NCBI GenBank assembly: GCA_002348185.1
Contig: DDYW01000137.1
Span: 6,858-22,951, forward strand
Source: Candidatus Hydrogenedentes bacterium UBA2224
GTDB lineage: Bacteria > Hydrogenedentota > Hydrogenedentia > Hydrogenedentales > SLHB01
Length of the DNA: 16,094 nucleotides
Direction: 5' to 3'
Notes under the pieces: generated by a model
Told to the model about the DNA's origin: nothing
Seen by the model: the letters and a program-made list of their open reading frames with translations, nothing else
Database searches by the model: none
Made by a program: the position numbers and the translations under genes
In this document: positions 1 through 6,030 of the stretch, one piece after another
Layout of the letters: every line of letters begins with the position of its first letter
Numbering within the stretch: the stretch's first letter is position 1

Positions 1-2
1 GT

Positions 3-80
3 CTTGTGGCGCAGGCGTCTCGCCTGCATTCTTGTCTTCTGCGGGCGATCCGGATGCAGGCGAGACGCCTGCGCTACAAG
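3..80. repeat. REPIN-like inverted pair of palindromic repeats
   Basis: Positions 3-29 and 54-80 are inverted copies of each other, matching at 26 of 27 bases (the mismatch is position 8). They are separated by 24 nt. Each copy holds its own palindrome with 7-bp arms and a 3-nt loop: GCAGGCG-TCT-CGCCTGC at 11-27 and GCAGGCG-AGA-CGCCTGC at 56-72. Two palindromes in inverted orientation can fold into one long hairpin, the layout of a REP doublet (REPIN). A further copy lies at 15984-16024. No RAYT-type transposase is present in the window. Confidence 0.75.
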
Positions 81-185
81 ATGGCCCGTTCTTCGTCCTC
101 ATCTCCGGATCTTCTCCGGTGGAGGATCCCGCGGGCCCGCGTGGTCATCTCTCCGCCGAACGTCTCGGGATCGAATATCGCCCGG

Positions 186-272
186 GGACCCCGGAACGGG
201 GTCCAATTTGCGTAGCCCTGGGCGCAGCCCAGGGATCACCCCACCACAACGCCCCAACCCCGAAAGGGGTTG
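186..272. repeat. Three consecutive short perfect hairpins
   Basis: Three perfect inverted repeats follow one another. The first is 186-192/198-204 (GGACCCC, loop GGAAC, GGGGTCC). The second is 216-223/227-234 (CCCTGGGC, loop GCA, GCCCAGGG). The third is 255-261/266-272 (CAACCCC, loop GAAA, GGGGTTG). None is followed by a T tract, and no gene ends just upstream, so they do not look like ordinary terminators. They are more likely dispersed intergenic repeats or part of a structured RNA. Confidence 0.6.
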
Positions 273-387
273 AACAAACGGGCGTCCACCCCGTCCACGA
301 CCCCGCGCTCGACCACCAGGCACGCAGCTCGTTCCCCTGCCCCCCCCTGTCAGTACGTACCCGGCGATTCGGAGTCCGGGCGATCGC

Positions 388-416
388 TTGATTCGCCCCG
401 CGGAGTGGTCTACTGT
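388..416 (+). promoter_or_regulatory. Candidate sigma-70-type promoter for sodB
   Basis: TTGATT (388-393) and TACTGT (411-416) are separated by exactly 17 nt. This would start transcription near 423 and leave a leader of about 120 nt before sodB. The -10 box is weak (3 of 6 consensus bases), so this is a candidate only. Confidence 0.35.
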
Positions 417-544
417 GAACTCGTCAACACGTGCCGGGGCTGGGGCGCACGCGGTCCGGCGTTTTGAGGGCTTGGTGCGCATTCTTTCTGAATCCGCAGT
501 CCGCAGTAAGTTCCGGGCGGAGCCCGGTGTACAAGGAGGCAGCC

Positions 545-1129
545 ATGGCGTTTACACTTCCGTCGCTTCCGTTCAGCAAGAGCGCGCTGGAACCGATCAT
601 CAGCGCGGAGACTCTCGAATTCCATTACGGCAAGCACCATCAGGCCTACGTCAACAACCTTAACGGGCTCGTGGACGGCAAACCCGAGGCGAACAGGACG
701 CTCGAAGACCTCATCATGAGCGCCGAAGGCGGCGTGTTCAACAATGCTGCGCAGGTATGGAACCACAGTTTCTACTGGAACTGCCTTAAGCCTGGCGGGG
801 GCGGGAGACCTTCCGGCGCGCTGGCGGCGGCCATCGACCGCGATTTCGGGTCGTTCGACGCGTTCAAGGAGGAATTCAGCGCTGCGGCGGCGAAGTTGTT
901 CGGTTCGGGCTGGGCGTGGCTGGTCCTCGCCGACGACAAGCTCAAGATTGTGCAGACCTCAAACGCCGATCTCCCCATGAAACACATGCAGACCGCCCTG
1001 TTGACGATTGACGTGTGGGAACATGCCTATTACATCGACTACCGCAACGCCCGGCCCAAGTATATCGAGGCGGTCTTTGACAATCTCCTCAACTGGGAGT
1101 TTGCGGAGCAGAACCTGGCCCGCGCCTGA
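545..1129 (+). CDS. sodB: Superoxide dismutase, Fe-type of the Fe/Mn family
   Basis: Converts superoxide to hydrogen peroxide and oxygen in the cytoplasm. The 194-residue length is normal for the family. The four expected metal ligands are visible: H27 (FHYGKHH), H74 (AAQVWNHSFYW), and D156 and H160 in the family signature DVWEHAYY. Gln at position 70, before VWNH, is the arrangement of Fe-SODs such as E. coli SodB; Mn-SODs usually carry the active-site Gln in the C-terminal half instead. The start at 545 is supported by AAGGAGG at 533-539, 5 nt upstream; the frame stays open upstream but that part does not resemble the family. There is no signal peptide. It is the first gene of a forward run with a methyltransferase and rsgA, though 128 nt separate it from the next gene, so it may be transcribed alone. 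The metal assignment is inferred from sequence. Confidence 0.96.
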   Translation: MAFTLPSLPFSKSALEPIISAETLEFHYGKHHQAYVNNLNGLVDGKPEANRTLEDLIMSAEGGVFNNAAQVWNHSFYWNCLKPGGGGRPSGALAAAIDRDFGSFDAFKEEFSAAAAKLFGSGWAWLVLADDKLKIVQTSNADLPMKHMQTALLTIDVWEHAYYIDYRNARPKYIEAVFDNLLNWEFAEQNLARA

Positions 1130-1257
1130 TCGCGCAGATAGAACGCGCGGGCGGCGCCCGCCGGCGGCCCGGGTCTCGCGGTGCCTCGTCTTTCTGTCTG
1201 TCCGGTTCGCTTTCCGACCGGCGCTCGGGTAGGATCGCCCCCGGAAAGGGGGCCGCC

Positions 1258-2019
1258 ATGGACCTGGGACGCATCGAAGAGTATTACCTTGACGCCCGGC
1301 AATACGACGCCGAAAACGACGATTACGCCCTGGACATCCCGTTCTATGTCGAACGCGCGAGACGTTCCGGCGGACCCGTGCTCGAGATCGGGTGCGGCAC
1401 CGGCCGCGTGACGCTGCCCATCGCGCGCGAGGGCATCGAGATCGTCGGGCTGGATGTCGCGCCGGCCATGCTGGCACGGCTTCGCGACAAGGCCGCCAGC
1501 GAAAACCTCCCGGTCTCGCTTGTGGAGGCCGATTGCCGGGATTTCGCGCTCGGCCGCCCATTCCCGCTGATCATCTGTCCGTTCAGCGCCATGCAACACC
1601 TCCAGGAGCGCGCCTCGCTCGAGTCCTTCCTGGAGCGTGTCCGGGCGCATCTGGCGGCCGGGGGCATTTTCATCTTTGACGTCTTCAACCCCAACGTCGA
1701 AATCCTCGCGAGCGGCGCCGGCGAGCGTGTCCGCGTGTTCACGTATACGGACCACGAATCGGGCGAAGACGTCTTCGTTGAAGAGATGATCGACTACGAC
1801 GACGCGGCGCAGGTCTCGCATATCACCTGGTACTGCACGGGAGGGGGGAGCGACGAGATCCGCGAGGAGACCATCCATCTCCGCTGCTTCTACCCGCAGG
1901 AACTCGACATGATGCTCTACTACAACCGGTTTGAGCTTCTGGAAAAGCTGGGCACGTTCTCCGGAGAACCGTTTGTGGCGGGTCTGGGCCGCCAGATCGT
2001 TGTGTGCCGACCCGTCTGA
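1258..2019 (+). CDS. Class I SAM-dependent methyltransferase
   Basis: A 253-residue protein with the Rossmann-type methyltransferase fold. Motif I, VLEIGCGTGR, starts at residue 41. The acidic residue ending the second strand is in IVGLDVAPAML, and a motif-IV-like segment FPLIICPFSAMQHL follows. The N-terminal stretch (YYLDARQYDAENDDY) and the C-terminal strand-rich part (HITWYCTGGGSDEIREETIHLRCFYPQEL) resemble the Methyltransf_25-type family of unknown substrate. The start is supported by GGAAAGGGGG at 1243-1252, 5 nt before the ATG. The preceding 128 nt contain a bulged hairpin around 1202-1221. The substrate cannot be predicted; proximity to rsgA is not enough to call it an RNA methyltransferase. 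Confidence 0.88.
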   Translation: MDLGRIEEYYLDARQYDAENDDYALDIPFYVERARRSGGPVLEIGCGTGRVTLPIAREGIEIVGLDVAPAMLARLRDKAASENLPVSLVEADCRDFALGRPFPLIICPFSAMQHLQERASLESFLERVRAHLAAGGIFIFDVFNPNVEILASGAGERVRVFTYTDHESGEDVFVEEMIDYDDAAQVSHITWYCTGGGSDEIREETIHLRCFYPQELDMMLYYNRFELLEKLGTFSGEPFVAGLGRQIVVCRPV

Positions 2020-2071
2020 CACGCAGTGAAATGCGCATAGCGCGTGATACTCGGGGAAAGGTTGACTCGGG

Positions 2072-3157
2072 ATGAACGGGCTTTTGCACGATTTCGGTTG
2101 GAACGAGTACTGGCAGGAACAGTGGGACGCGCTGGCGGCCGTGGAATGTCATCCCGCCCGCGTGACCCGTGAAGATCGCGGCCAGTACCAGCTCGTGTGC
2201 GCCGCGGGCGACGTCACGGGGGAGCTGTCGGGCAAGATGCGCAACGCGGCCCGGTCGCGCTCGGACCTGCCGGCGGTGGGCGACTGGGTGGCAGTGCGTG
2301 TTTCGGACGCGGGGCAGCTCGGGCTGGTGGAGGCCATCCTGCCCCGCACCAGCGCGTTTGTCCGCAAGGCGCCGGGCGGGCGTACCGAGGAACAGATCGT
2401 CGCGGCCAATGTTGACGTGGTCTTTCTCGTGATGGGGCTCGACCACGATTACAACGTGCGGCGGCTGGAACGGTACCTGACCCTGGCGTGGGACAGCGGC
2501 GCGGCCCCGGTGATCGTTTTGAACAAGGCGGATCTCTGCGAGGATCTCGAGCCCTGCCGCCAGGAGATCGATGGCGTGGCCTTCGGCGTGCCGGTCTGCG
2601 TAACCAGCGCCGCGGACGGGGTGGGCCTGGAGGACCTGCGCGCGCATGCCGGCCCCGGAATAACCGCGGGGTTCGTGGGGTCCTCCGGAGTGGGCAAATC
2701 CACCCTGATCAATGCGTTGCTGGGCGAAGTGCGGCAAACCATCCGCGCCGTGCGGGAGGACGACAGCCGCGGCCGCCATACCACGACGCGCCGCGAACTG
2801 CTGCCCCTGGCGGGGGGCGGGCTGCTCATCGACACCCCGGGCATGCGCGAGATTCAATTGTGGGGCGATGAATCCGGGGTGCAACAGACCTTCCGCGATA
2901 TCGAAGCGCTTGCGGTCCGGTGCCGGTTTCACGATTGCCAGCACGGCGCTGAGCCGGGGTGCGCGGTCCGGGCCGCGCTCGACACGGGTGAACTCGACAC
3001 GGGCCGGTTTCAGAGCTACCAGAAACTTCAGCGGGAACTGCGCTATCTGGCCATGCGCCAGGACGAAGGCGCCCGCAGCGTCGAACGAAAACGCTGGCGG
3101 CTGATCCACAAAGAAGCCCGCCGTCTCCGCAAATGGGAAGAGAAGCACGGGCGCTAA
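2072..3157 (+). CDS. rsgA: Ribosome small-subunit-dependent GTPase RsgA
   Basis: RsgA (YjeQ) is a circularly permuted GTPase that helps late maturation of the 30S subunit. The 361-residue protein has an N-terminal OB-fold-like region (about residues 25-100). The GTPase motifs come in permuted order: G4 NKAD at 151-154, G1 GSSGVGKST at 203-211, then G3 DTPG at 254-257. The C-terminal zinc site is complete: C284, C289, H291 and C297 (CRFHDCQHGAEPGC). The switch region SRGRHTTTRRE is typical of the family. The tail is rich in Lys and Arg, suiting rRNA contact. The ribosome-binding site (GGGGAAAGG near 2054) is modest and about 9 nt upstream. It lies 52 nt after the methyltransferase gene on the same strand and could be co-transcribed with it. 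Confidence 0.97.
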   Translation: MNGLLHDFGWNEYWQEQWDALAAVECHPARVTREDRGQYQLVCAAGDVTGELSGKMRNAARSRSDLPAVGDWVAVRVSDAGQLGLVEAILPRTSAFVRKAPGGRTEEQIVAANVDVVFLVMGLDHDYNVRRLERYLTLAWDSGAAPVIVLNKADLCEDLEPCRQEIDGVAFGVPVCVTSAADGVGLEDLRAHAGPGITAGFVGSSGVGKSTLINALLGEVRQTIRAVREDDSRGRHTTTRRELLPLAGGGLLIDTPGMREIQLWGDESGVQQTFRDIEALAVRCRFHDCQHGAEPGCAVRAALDTGELDTGRFQSYQKLQRELRYLAMRQDEGARSVERKRWRLIHKEARRLRKWEEKHGR

Positions 3158-3233
3158 CCCCCCCCCGCGCAAGACCTTCAGGGTTCGCAACCAGGTTTCA
3201 GGCAGACAATCCCAGCTCCTCTGCTTCCCCACA

Positions 3234-3262
3234 TTGATCCTCCCGCCCGATTACGGTACTTT
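3234..3262 (+). promoter_or_regulatory. Candidate promoter for the isomerase-oxidoreductase unit
   Basis: TTGATC (3234-3239) and TACTTT (3257-3262) are separated by 17 nt. They lie in the 234-nt gap after rsgA, about 130 nt before the isomerase gene. The predicted transcript start is near 3269. The two following genes and the terminator at 5326-5356 make a coherent transcription unit with this promoter. Confidence 0.5.
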
Positions 3263-3263
3263 A

Positions 3264-3391
3264 GAGGCGGTGCAAGTCATCCTGGCGTCAGGCCGGAAGG
3301 CCGATGGTCTTCGCGCGGGCGCGCCGGGGGGGCGCACAGCAATGCAAACACGCGGCCGGAAGGCTGGAACCATCTACAGGGGAGTCATGCC
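3264..3391 (+). other. GC-rich structured leader of the isomerase gene
   Basis: Two hairpins with the same stem core and a GNRA-type GGAA tetraloop occur about 60 nt apart: GGCC-GGAA-GGCC at 3291-3302 and CGGCC-GGAA-GGCTG at 3353-3366 (one G·U pair). Between them is a run dominated by GCGC and G7 (3314-3338) that can also pair. The second hairpin ends 25 nt before the start codon. It matches no riboswitch class I can recognise by eye. Confidence 0.35.
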
Positions 3392-4258
3392 ATGAAAATC
3401 AGCGTAAGCGGATGGACCGTCGGGGGGTTCAACAACGAGACGCCTGTTCTCGAAGCAGCGAAGCTGGCACAAGACGCGGGCTTTGACGCCATCGAATTGT
3501 GTTTTGGCGCGGGTGAGCTGAGTCCGGATGCCTCCGATGCAGCTCTGACCGCTCTGAGAGAGGGCATTGAGGGGATGGGCTTCGCCATTTCGTCCATGGC
3601 GACGGGCGTGTACTGGGCGAAATCCCTGTCGAGCCCGGACGAGGCGGAACGCAAGGAAGCCGTCGAGTTCACCAAGGCCTACATCAATGCCGCCAGCGTG
3701 CTTGGGGTCGACGCGATCCTGGTGGTGCCGGGCGCTGTCAACGTGCCGTTCGACCCGTCGCGTCCGGTGGTGCCGTCGAAAACGGTGTGGGACATCTCAC
3801 AGCGCTCGATTAAGGAACTCCTGCCGTTTGCCGAGAAGGCCGGCGTGGCCATCTGTGTTGAAAACGTCTGGAACAAGTTCTTGACGGGTCCGTTCGAGCT
3901 GGCCCAGTACATCGATTCCTTCCAGTCGCCGTTTGTGAAATCCTATTTTGACGCGGGCAACGTGCTGCTGACGGGGTATCCGGAGCACTGGATCGAGATT
4001 CTGGGCGGGAAACGCATTGGCCGGGTGCATGTCAAGAATTTCACGGCCCACGACGGCGGCGGCACGCTGGCGGATTTCACCGGCAGCCTGATGAACGGTA
4101 CCCTGAACTGGGAAGCCGTGTTCGGCGCGCTCAAGAATGCGGGGTACGATGGCTATATCACCCCGGAGATGCTCGTCAGCGACAAGGGCCTGCCCGATGC
4201 CGAGCTGGCGCGCCAGGTCGCCAAAGACATGCGCAAACTGCTCGAACAGTATGGCTGA
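3392..4258 (+). CDS. TIM-barrel sugar phosphate isomerase/epimerase
   Basis: A 288-residue member of the AP-endonuclease-2 family of TIM barrels (IolE, tagatose/psicose 3-epimerase, xylose-isomerase-like). The set of metal-binding residues expected at the barrel's C-terminal face is present: E157 (CVENVWNKF), D187 (YFDAGNVL), H213 (RVHVKNF) and E259 (ITPEML). The EN-VWNKFL sequence is typical of the subgroup often annotated as hexulose-6-phosphate isomerase or sugar epimerase. The start has AGGGGAG at about 3378-3384 upstream; an ATG at 3387 lies in another frame. No signal peptide is seen, so the protein is cytoplasmic. It is followed after 45 nt by a Gfo/Idh/MocA oxidoreductase, a common pairing in sugar or inositol-type catabolism (keto-sugar isomerisation plus NAD-dependent oxidation). 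The exact substrate is unknown. Confidence 0.9.
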   Translation: MKISVSGWTVGGFNNETPVLEAAKLAQDAGFDAIELCFGAGELSPDASDAALTALREGIEGMGFAISSMATGVYWAKSLSSPDEAERKEAVEFTKAYINAASVLGVDAILVVPGAVNVPFDPSRPVVPSKTVWDISQRSIKELLPFAEKAGVAICVENVWNKFLTGPFELAQYIDSFQSPFVKSYFDAGNVLLTGYPEHWIEILGGKRIGRVHVKNFTAHDGGGTLADFTGSLMNGTLNWEAVFGALKNAGYDGYITPEMLVSDKGLPDAELARQVAKDMRKLLEQYG

Positions 4259-4303
4259 GCAAGCAACGCTTCGCCTCGAAACGAAGCCATGAAGGAGAAG
4301 ATC

Positions 4304-5296
4304 ATGCACAAGGTGGGAATTATCGGACTCGGGTTCATCGGTAAGATGCACCTCGGCTCTTTGCGACGCACCGGAATGGCCGAAATCGTGGCCGTCGCCG
4401 ACAAGAATCCCGCAAACCTGGGCCAGGGGGCCGCGCAGGGAGGCAATATCGCCCTGGAAGGCGATCTCAGCCTCGACGGCGTCAAGACATACAGCGATGG
4501 GGATGAACTGCTGGCCGATCCGGACGTCGAGATCGCGCTGGTGGCACTGCCGACCAGCCTCCACAAGGAATACGTGCTGAAGGCCATCCGGGCCGGCAAA
4601 CACGTCATGTGCGAAAAGCCGTTCGTGCGCCATTCCGAAGAAGGAAAGGAAATCCTCTCGGCCATGAAGGGCTGCGACAAGAATCTCATGGTGCTGCAGT
4701 GCATCCGGTTCTGGCCCGCTTACGCGAAGGCCTATGATTACGTCCAATCGGGCGAGTACGGCAAGGTGCTGTCGGCCCATTTCGTGCGCAACAGCCCCAA
4801 ACCCACGTGGAGCTGGGACAACTGGCTGCTGGACAACCCCCGCGGCGGCGGCGCCCTCGTGGACCTGCACATTCACGACGTGGATTTCGTCAATTACTGC
4901 TTCGGCAAACCGGACAAGATCGAAGCGGCCGGCGTCAAGCTTCCCCGCGAGGGCGTGGGCGACATCATGGCGCTCTATACCTACCAGGGCGGCCCGGTGG
5001 TGACCCTGCACGGCGCCTGGAACTTCATGCCGAAGTTCCCATTCCGGATGGCATTCAGCATGTCGCTCGAGAAAGCCTCGTTCGAATTCAACTCGATGGT
5101 GGACATGAACCTGCATGTGTACCCCAAAGAGGGCGGCGAACTGGTGCCCGAACTCGATTCCGCGGACGGATACCTGCTCGAAGACAAGTACTTCCTCGAA
5201 TGCATCGACAAGGGCGTCAAACCGTCCATCGTGACGCCCGAAGCCGCTCTCGAATCCGTCGTGCTGGGGGAACAGGAGCTTGCGGCGATGGCGTAA
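4304..5296 (+). CDS. Gfo/Idh/MocA family NAD(P)-dependent oxidoreductase
   Basis: A 330-residue dehydrogenase. The N-terminal Rossmann domain has GLGFIG at residues 8-13. The family hallmark EKP is at 104-106, where K105 is the usual catalytic lysine. The C-terminal α/β domain carries GGGALVDLHIHDVD with D187 and H191, the segment that in relatives shapes the active site. The family oxidises or reduces sugars and cyclitols; the substrate here is unknown. The start at 4304 is preferred over the in-frame ATG at 4289 because AAGGAG (4292-4297) sits 6 nt before 4304 and inside the longer version; the short form also begins directly with the first Rossmann strand. It is the second gene of a unit with the upstream isomerase and is followed by a strong hairpin terminator. 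Confidence 0.93.
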   Translation: MHKVGIIGLGFIGKMHLGSLRRTGMAEIVAVADKNPANLGQGAAQGGNIALEGDLSLDGVKTYSDGDELLADPDVEIALVALPTSLHKEYVLKAIRAGKHVMCEKPFVRHSEEGKEILSAMKGCDKNLMVLQCIRFWPAYAKAYDYVQSGEYGKVLSAHFVRNSPKPTWSWDNWLLDNPRGGGALVDLHIHDVDFVNYCFGKPDKIEAAGVKLPREGVGDIMALYTYQGGPVVTLHGAWNFMPKFPFRMAFSMSLEKASFEFNSMVDMNLHVYPKEGGELVPELDSADGYLLEDKYFLECIDKGVKPSIVTPEAALESVVLGEQELAAMA

Positions 5297-5325
5297 CCCC
5301 GCCGTACACCGAGACCGACCCCAAT

Positions 5326-5360
5326 CGACGCCCGGAGAAGCCTTCTCCGGGCGTCGTCAT
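5326..5360 (+). terminator. Hairpin terminator after the Gfo/Idh/MocA gene
   Basis: Positions 5326-5339 pair perfectly with 5343-5356 (14 bp, GC-rich base, loop GCC). It begins 29 nt after the stop codon. The following T content is poor (TCATTGTGG), so it may act as an intrinsic terminator of moderate quality. Confidence 0.65.
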
Positions 5361-5378
5361 TGTGGCGCGCCGGGCAGG

Positions 5379-5405
5379 GTGTCCACCGTGTCCGCAGTGT
5401 CCACG
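5379..5405. repeat. Three 9-bp tandem repeats (GTGTCC core)
   Basis: GTGTCC occurs at 5379, 5388 and 5397, giving three 9-bp units (GTGTCCACC, GTGTCCGCA, GTGTCCACG) in the gap between the oxidoreductase terminator and the next gene. Function is unknown; it is short and could be chance or a dispersed micro-repeat. Confidence 0.5.
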
Positions 5406-5511
5406 GGGGCCGGTTCTCCCTCCCCAGCCTGAAATACGGGGTGGGCGACGGATGTTTTCGTATCGCTCTGGACGTGACTGTTCGAGACCGGCAGGGTATG
5501 CTGGAGAGAGT

Positions 5512-5955
5512 ATGAGCACACGGGCACAACTTTCCGCGGATGTCGGTATTGTGCTGGTCGATCATGGCTCGCGCCGTGACGAGGCCAACGCGATGATGCA
5601 CCATGTCGCCGCGCTGTTTAAGGCAGTCTCGGGCATGCCGATTGTCGAGCCCGCCCACATGGAGCTCGCCGAGCCGACGGTCGAGCAGGCGTTCACGCGC
5701 TGTGTCGAACAGGGGGCGCGTACGGTGGTGATTCACCCGTATTGCCTGTCGCCGGGACGGCACAGCCGGGAGGACATCCCGCGATTGGCGGCCCTGGCGG
5801 CCGCGAAACACCCCGGAGTCGCCTTGGCGGTCACGCAACCCCTGGGGCTCGACGCGCGTCTCTGTGAGATTGCGCTGGACCGGATCCGCGAAACGCTGGG
5901 CGAGCGGCCGGTCCAGGATGCCGGGACCGCGGAAAGCAAACTTCGGGCACGGTAA
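5512..5955 (+). CDS. Small CbiX-like chelatase domain protein
   Basis: A 147-residue single-domain protein of the CbiX/SirB chelatase superfamily. These proteins insert Co2+ or Fe2+ into sirohydrochlorin; short forms work as homodimers. The first catalytic His is in IVLVDHGSRRDEAN (H18) and the second in HPYCLSPGRHSREDIP (H84, with H75 nearby). The length matches the short, unduplicated forms. The ATG at 5512 is supported by GGAG at 5503-5506. The frame is open far upstream, but that part is antisense-like noise over the preceding gene. No other tetrapyrrole or cobalamin gene is nearby, so the true substrate is uncertain. It is followed within 75 nt by a flavoprotein gene. The last 15 residues (VQDAGTAESKLRAR) are a poorly conserved tail. 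Confidence 0.85.
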   Translation: MSTRAQLSADVGIVLVDHGSRRDEANAMMHHVAALFKAVSGMPIVEPAHMELAEPTVEQAFTRCVEQGARTVVIHPYCLSPGRHSREDIPRLAALAAAKHPGVALAVTQPLGLDARLCEIALDRIRETLGERPVQDAGTAESKLRAR

Positions 5956-5980
5956 GGCCGCCCCGGCCCTTTCTTCTTCC
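5956..5980 (+). terminator. Short GC hairpin after the CbiX-like gene
   Basis: GGCCG (5956-5960) pairs with CGGCC (5964-5968) across a CCC loop, starting directly after the stop codon and followed by the pyrimidine run CTTTCTTCTT. It looks like a small intrinsic terminator, but the 5-bp stem is short. Confidence 0.4.
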
Positions 5981-6030
5981 GCGCCGTAGCGGTATAGTGT
6001 CCCTGAGGCAAAGGTTGATGGGGGGATATC

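Larger units (their letters stand above)
1..544. other. Non-coding, repeat-rich region upstream of sodB
   Basis: No convincing gene is seen on either strand. The open frames here are rich in Arg, Pro and Gly, overlap one another, lack good ribosome-binding sites and run through the palindromes. The stretch holds the REPIN-like pair, three hairpins, a candidate promoter at 388-416 and the sodB leader. The leader contains a tandem TCCGCAG duplication at 493-506 and a 6-bp hairpin (513-518/522-527) just before the sodB ribosome-binding site. Confidence 0.6.

Noticed and set aside
3..80. CRISPR array or IS terminal inverted repeats at the window ends
   Set aside because: Only three copies, no regular spacers, and no transposase or cas gene between or beside them; ordinary housekeeping genes fill the interval.
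99..482. Open frames on both strands in the left non-coding region
   Set aside because: Arg/Pro/Gly-rich, mutually overlapping, crossing the hairpins, without ribosome-binding sites.
1147..1161. GCGGGC-GGC-GCCCGC hairpin after sodB as terminator
   Set aside because: Only a 6-bp stem in very GC-rich DNA and no T tract follows; could be chance.
1039..2022. Minus-strand open frame of 327 codons
   Set aside because: Antisense to the methyltransferase and the end of sodB; shadow composition.
1823..3232. Long minus-strand open frame (469 codons) opposite rsgA
   Set aside because: It is antisense to a clear rsgA with all motifs; its composition (Pro, Arg, Ala, His rich) is the usual shadow in high-GC DNA.
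3797..5116. Minus-strand open frame of 439 codons
   Set aside because: Antisense to the isomerase and oxidoreductase genes, no recognisable motifs, spans the gap between two well-supported genes.
5474..5502. GTGACT-17 nt-TATGCT as promoter of the CbiX-like gene
   Set aside because: Spacing is right, but transcription would start about 3 nt before the ATG and exclude the GGAG site, so it is doubtful.
4807..5511. Long N-terminal extension of the CbiX-like gene
   Set aside because: It overlaps the oxidoreductase in another frame and crosses its terminator; the family similarity begins only after the ATG at 5512, which has its own GGAG.
5970..5998. TATAGT at 5993 as promoter of the VAO-family gene
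   Set aside because: The -10 box is good but the -35 region (TTTCTT) is poor and overlaps the terminator-like pyrimidine run.
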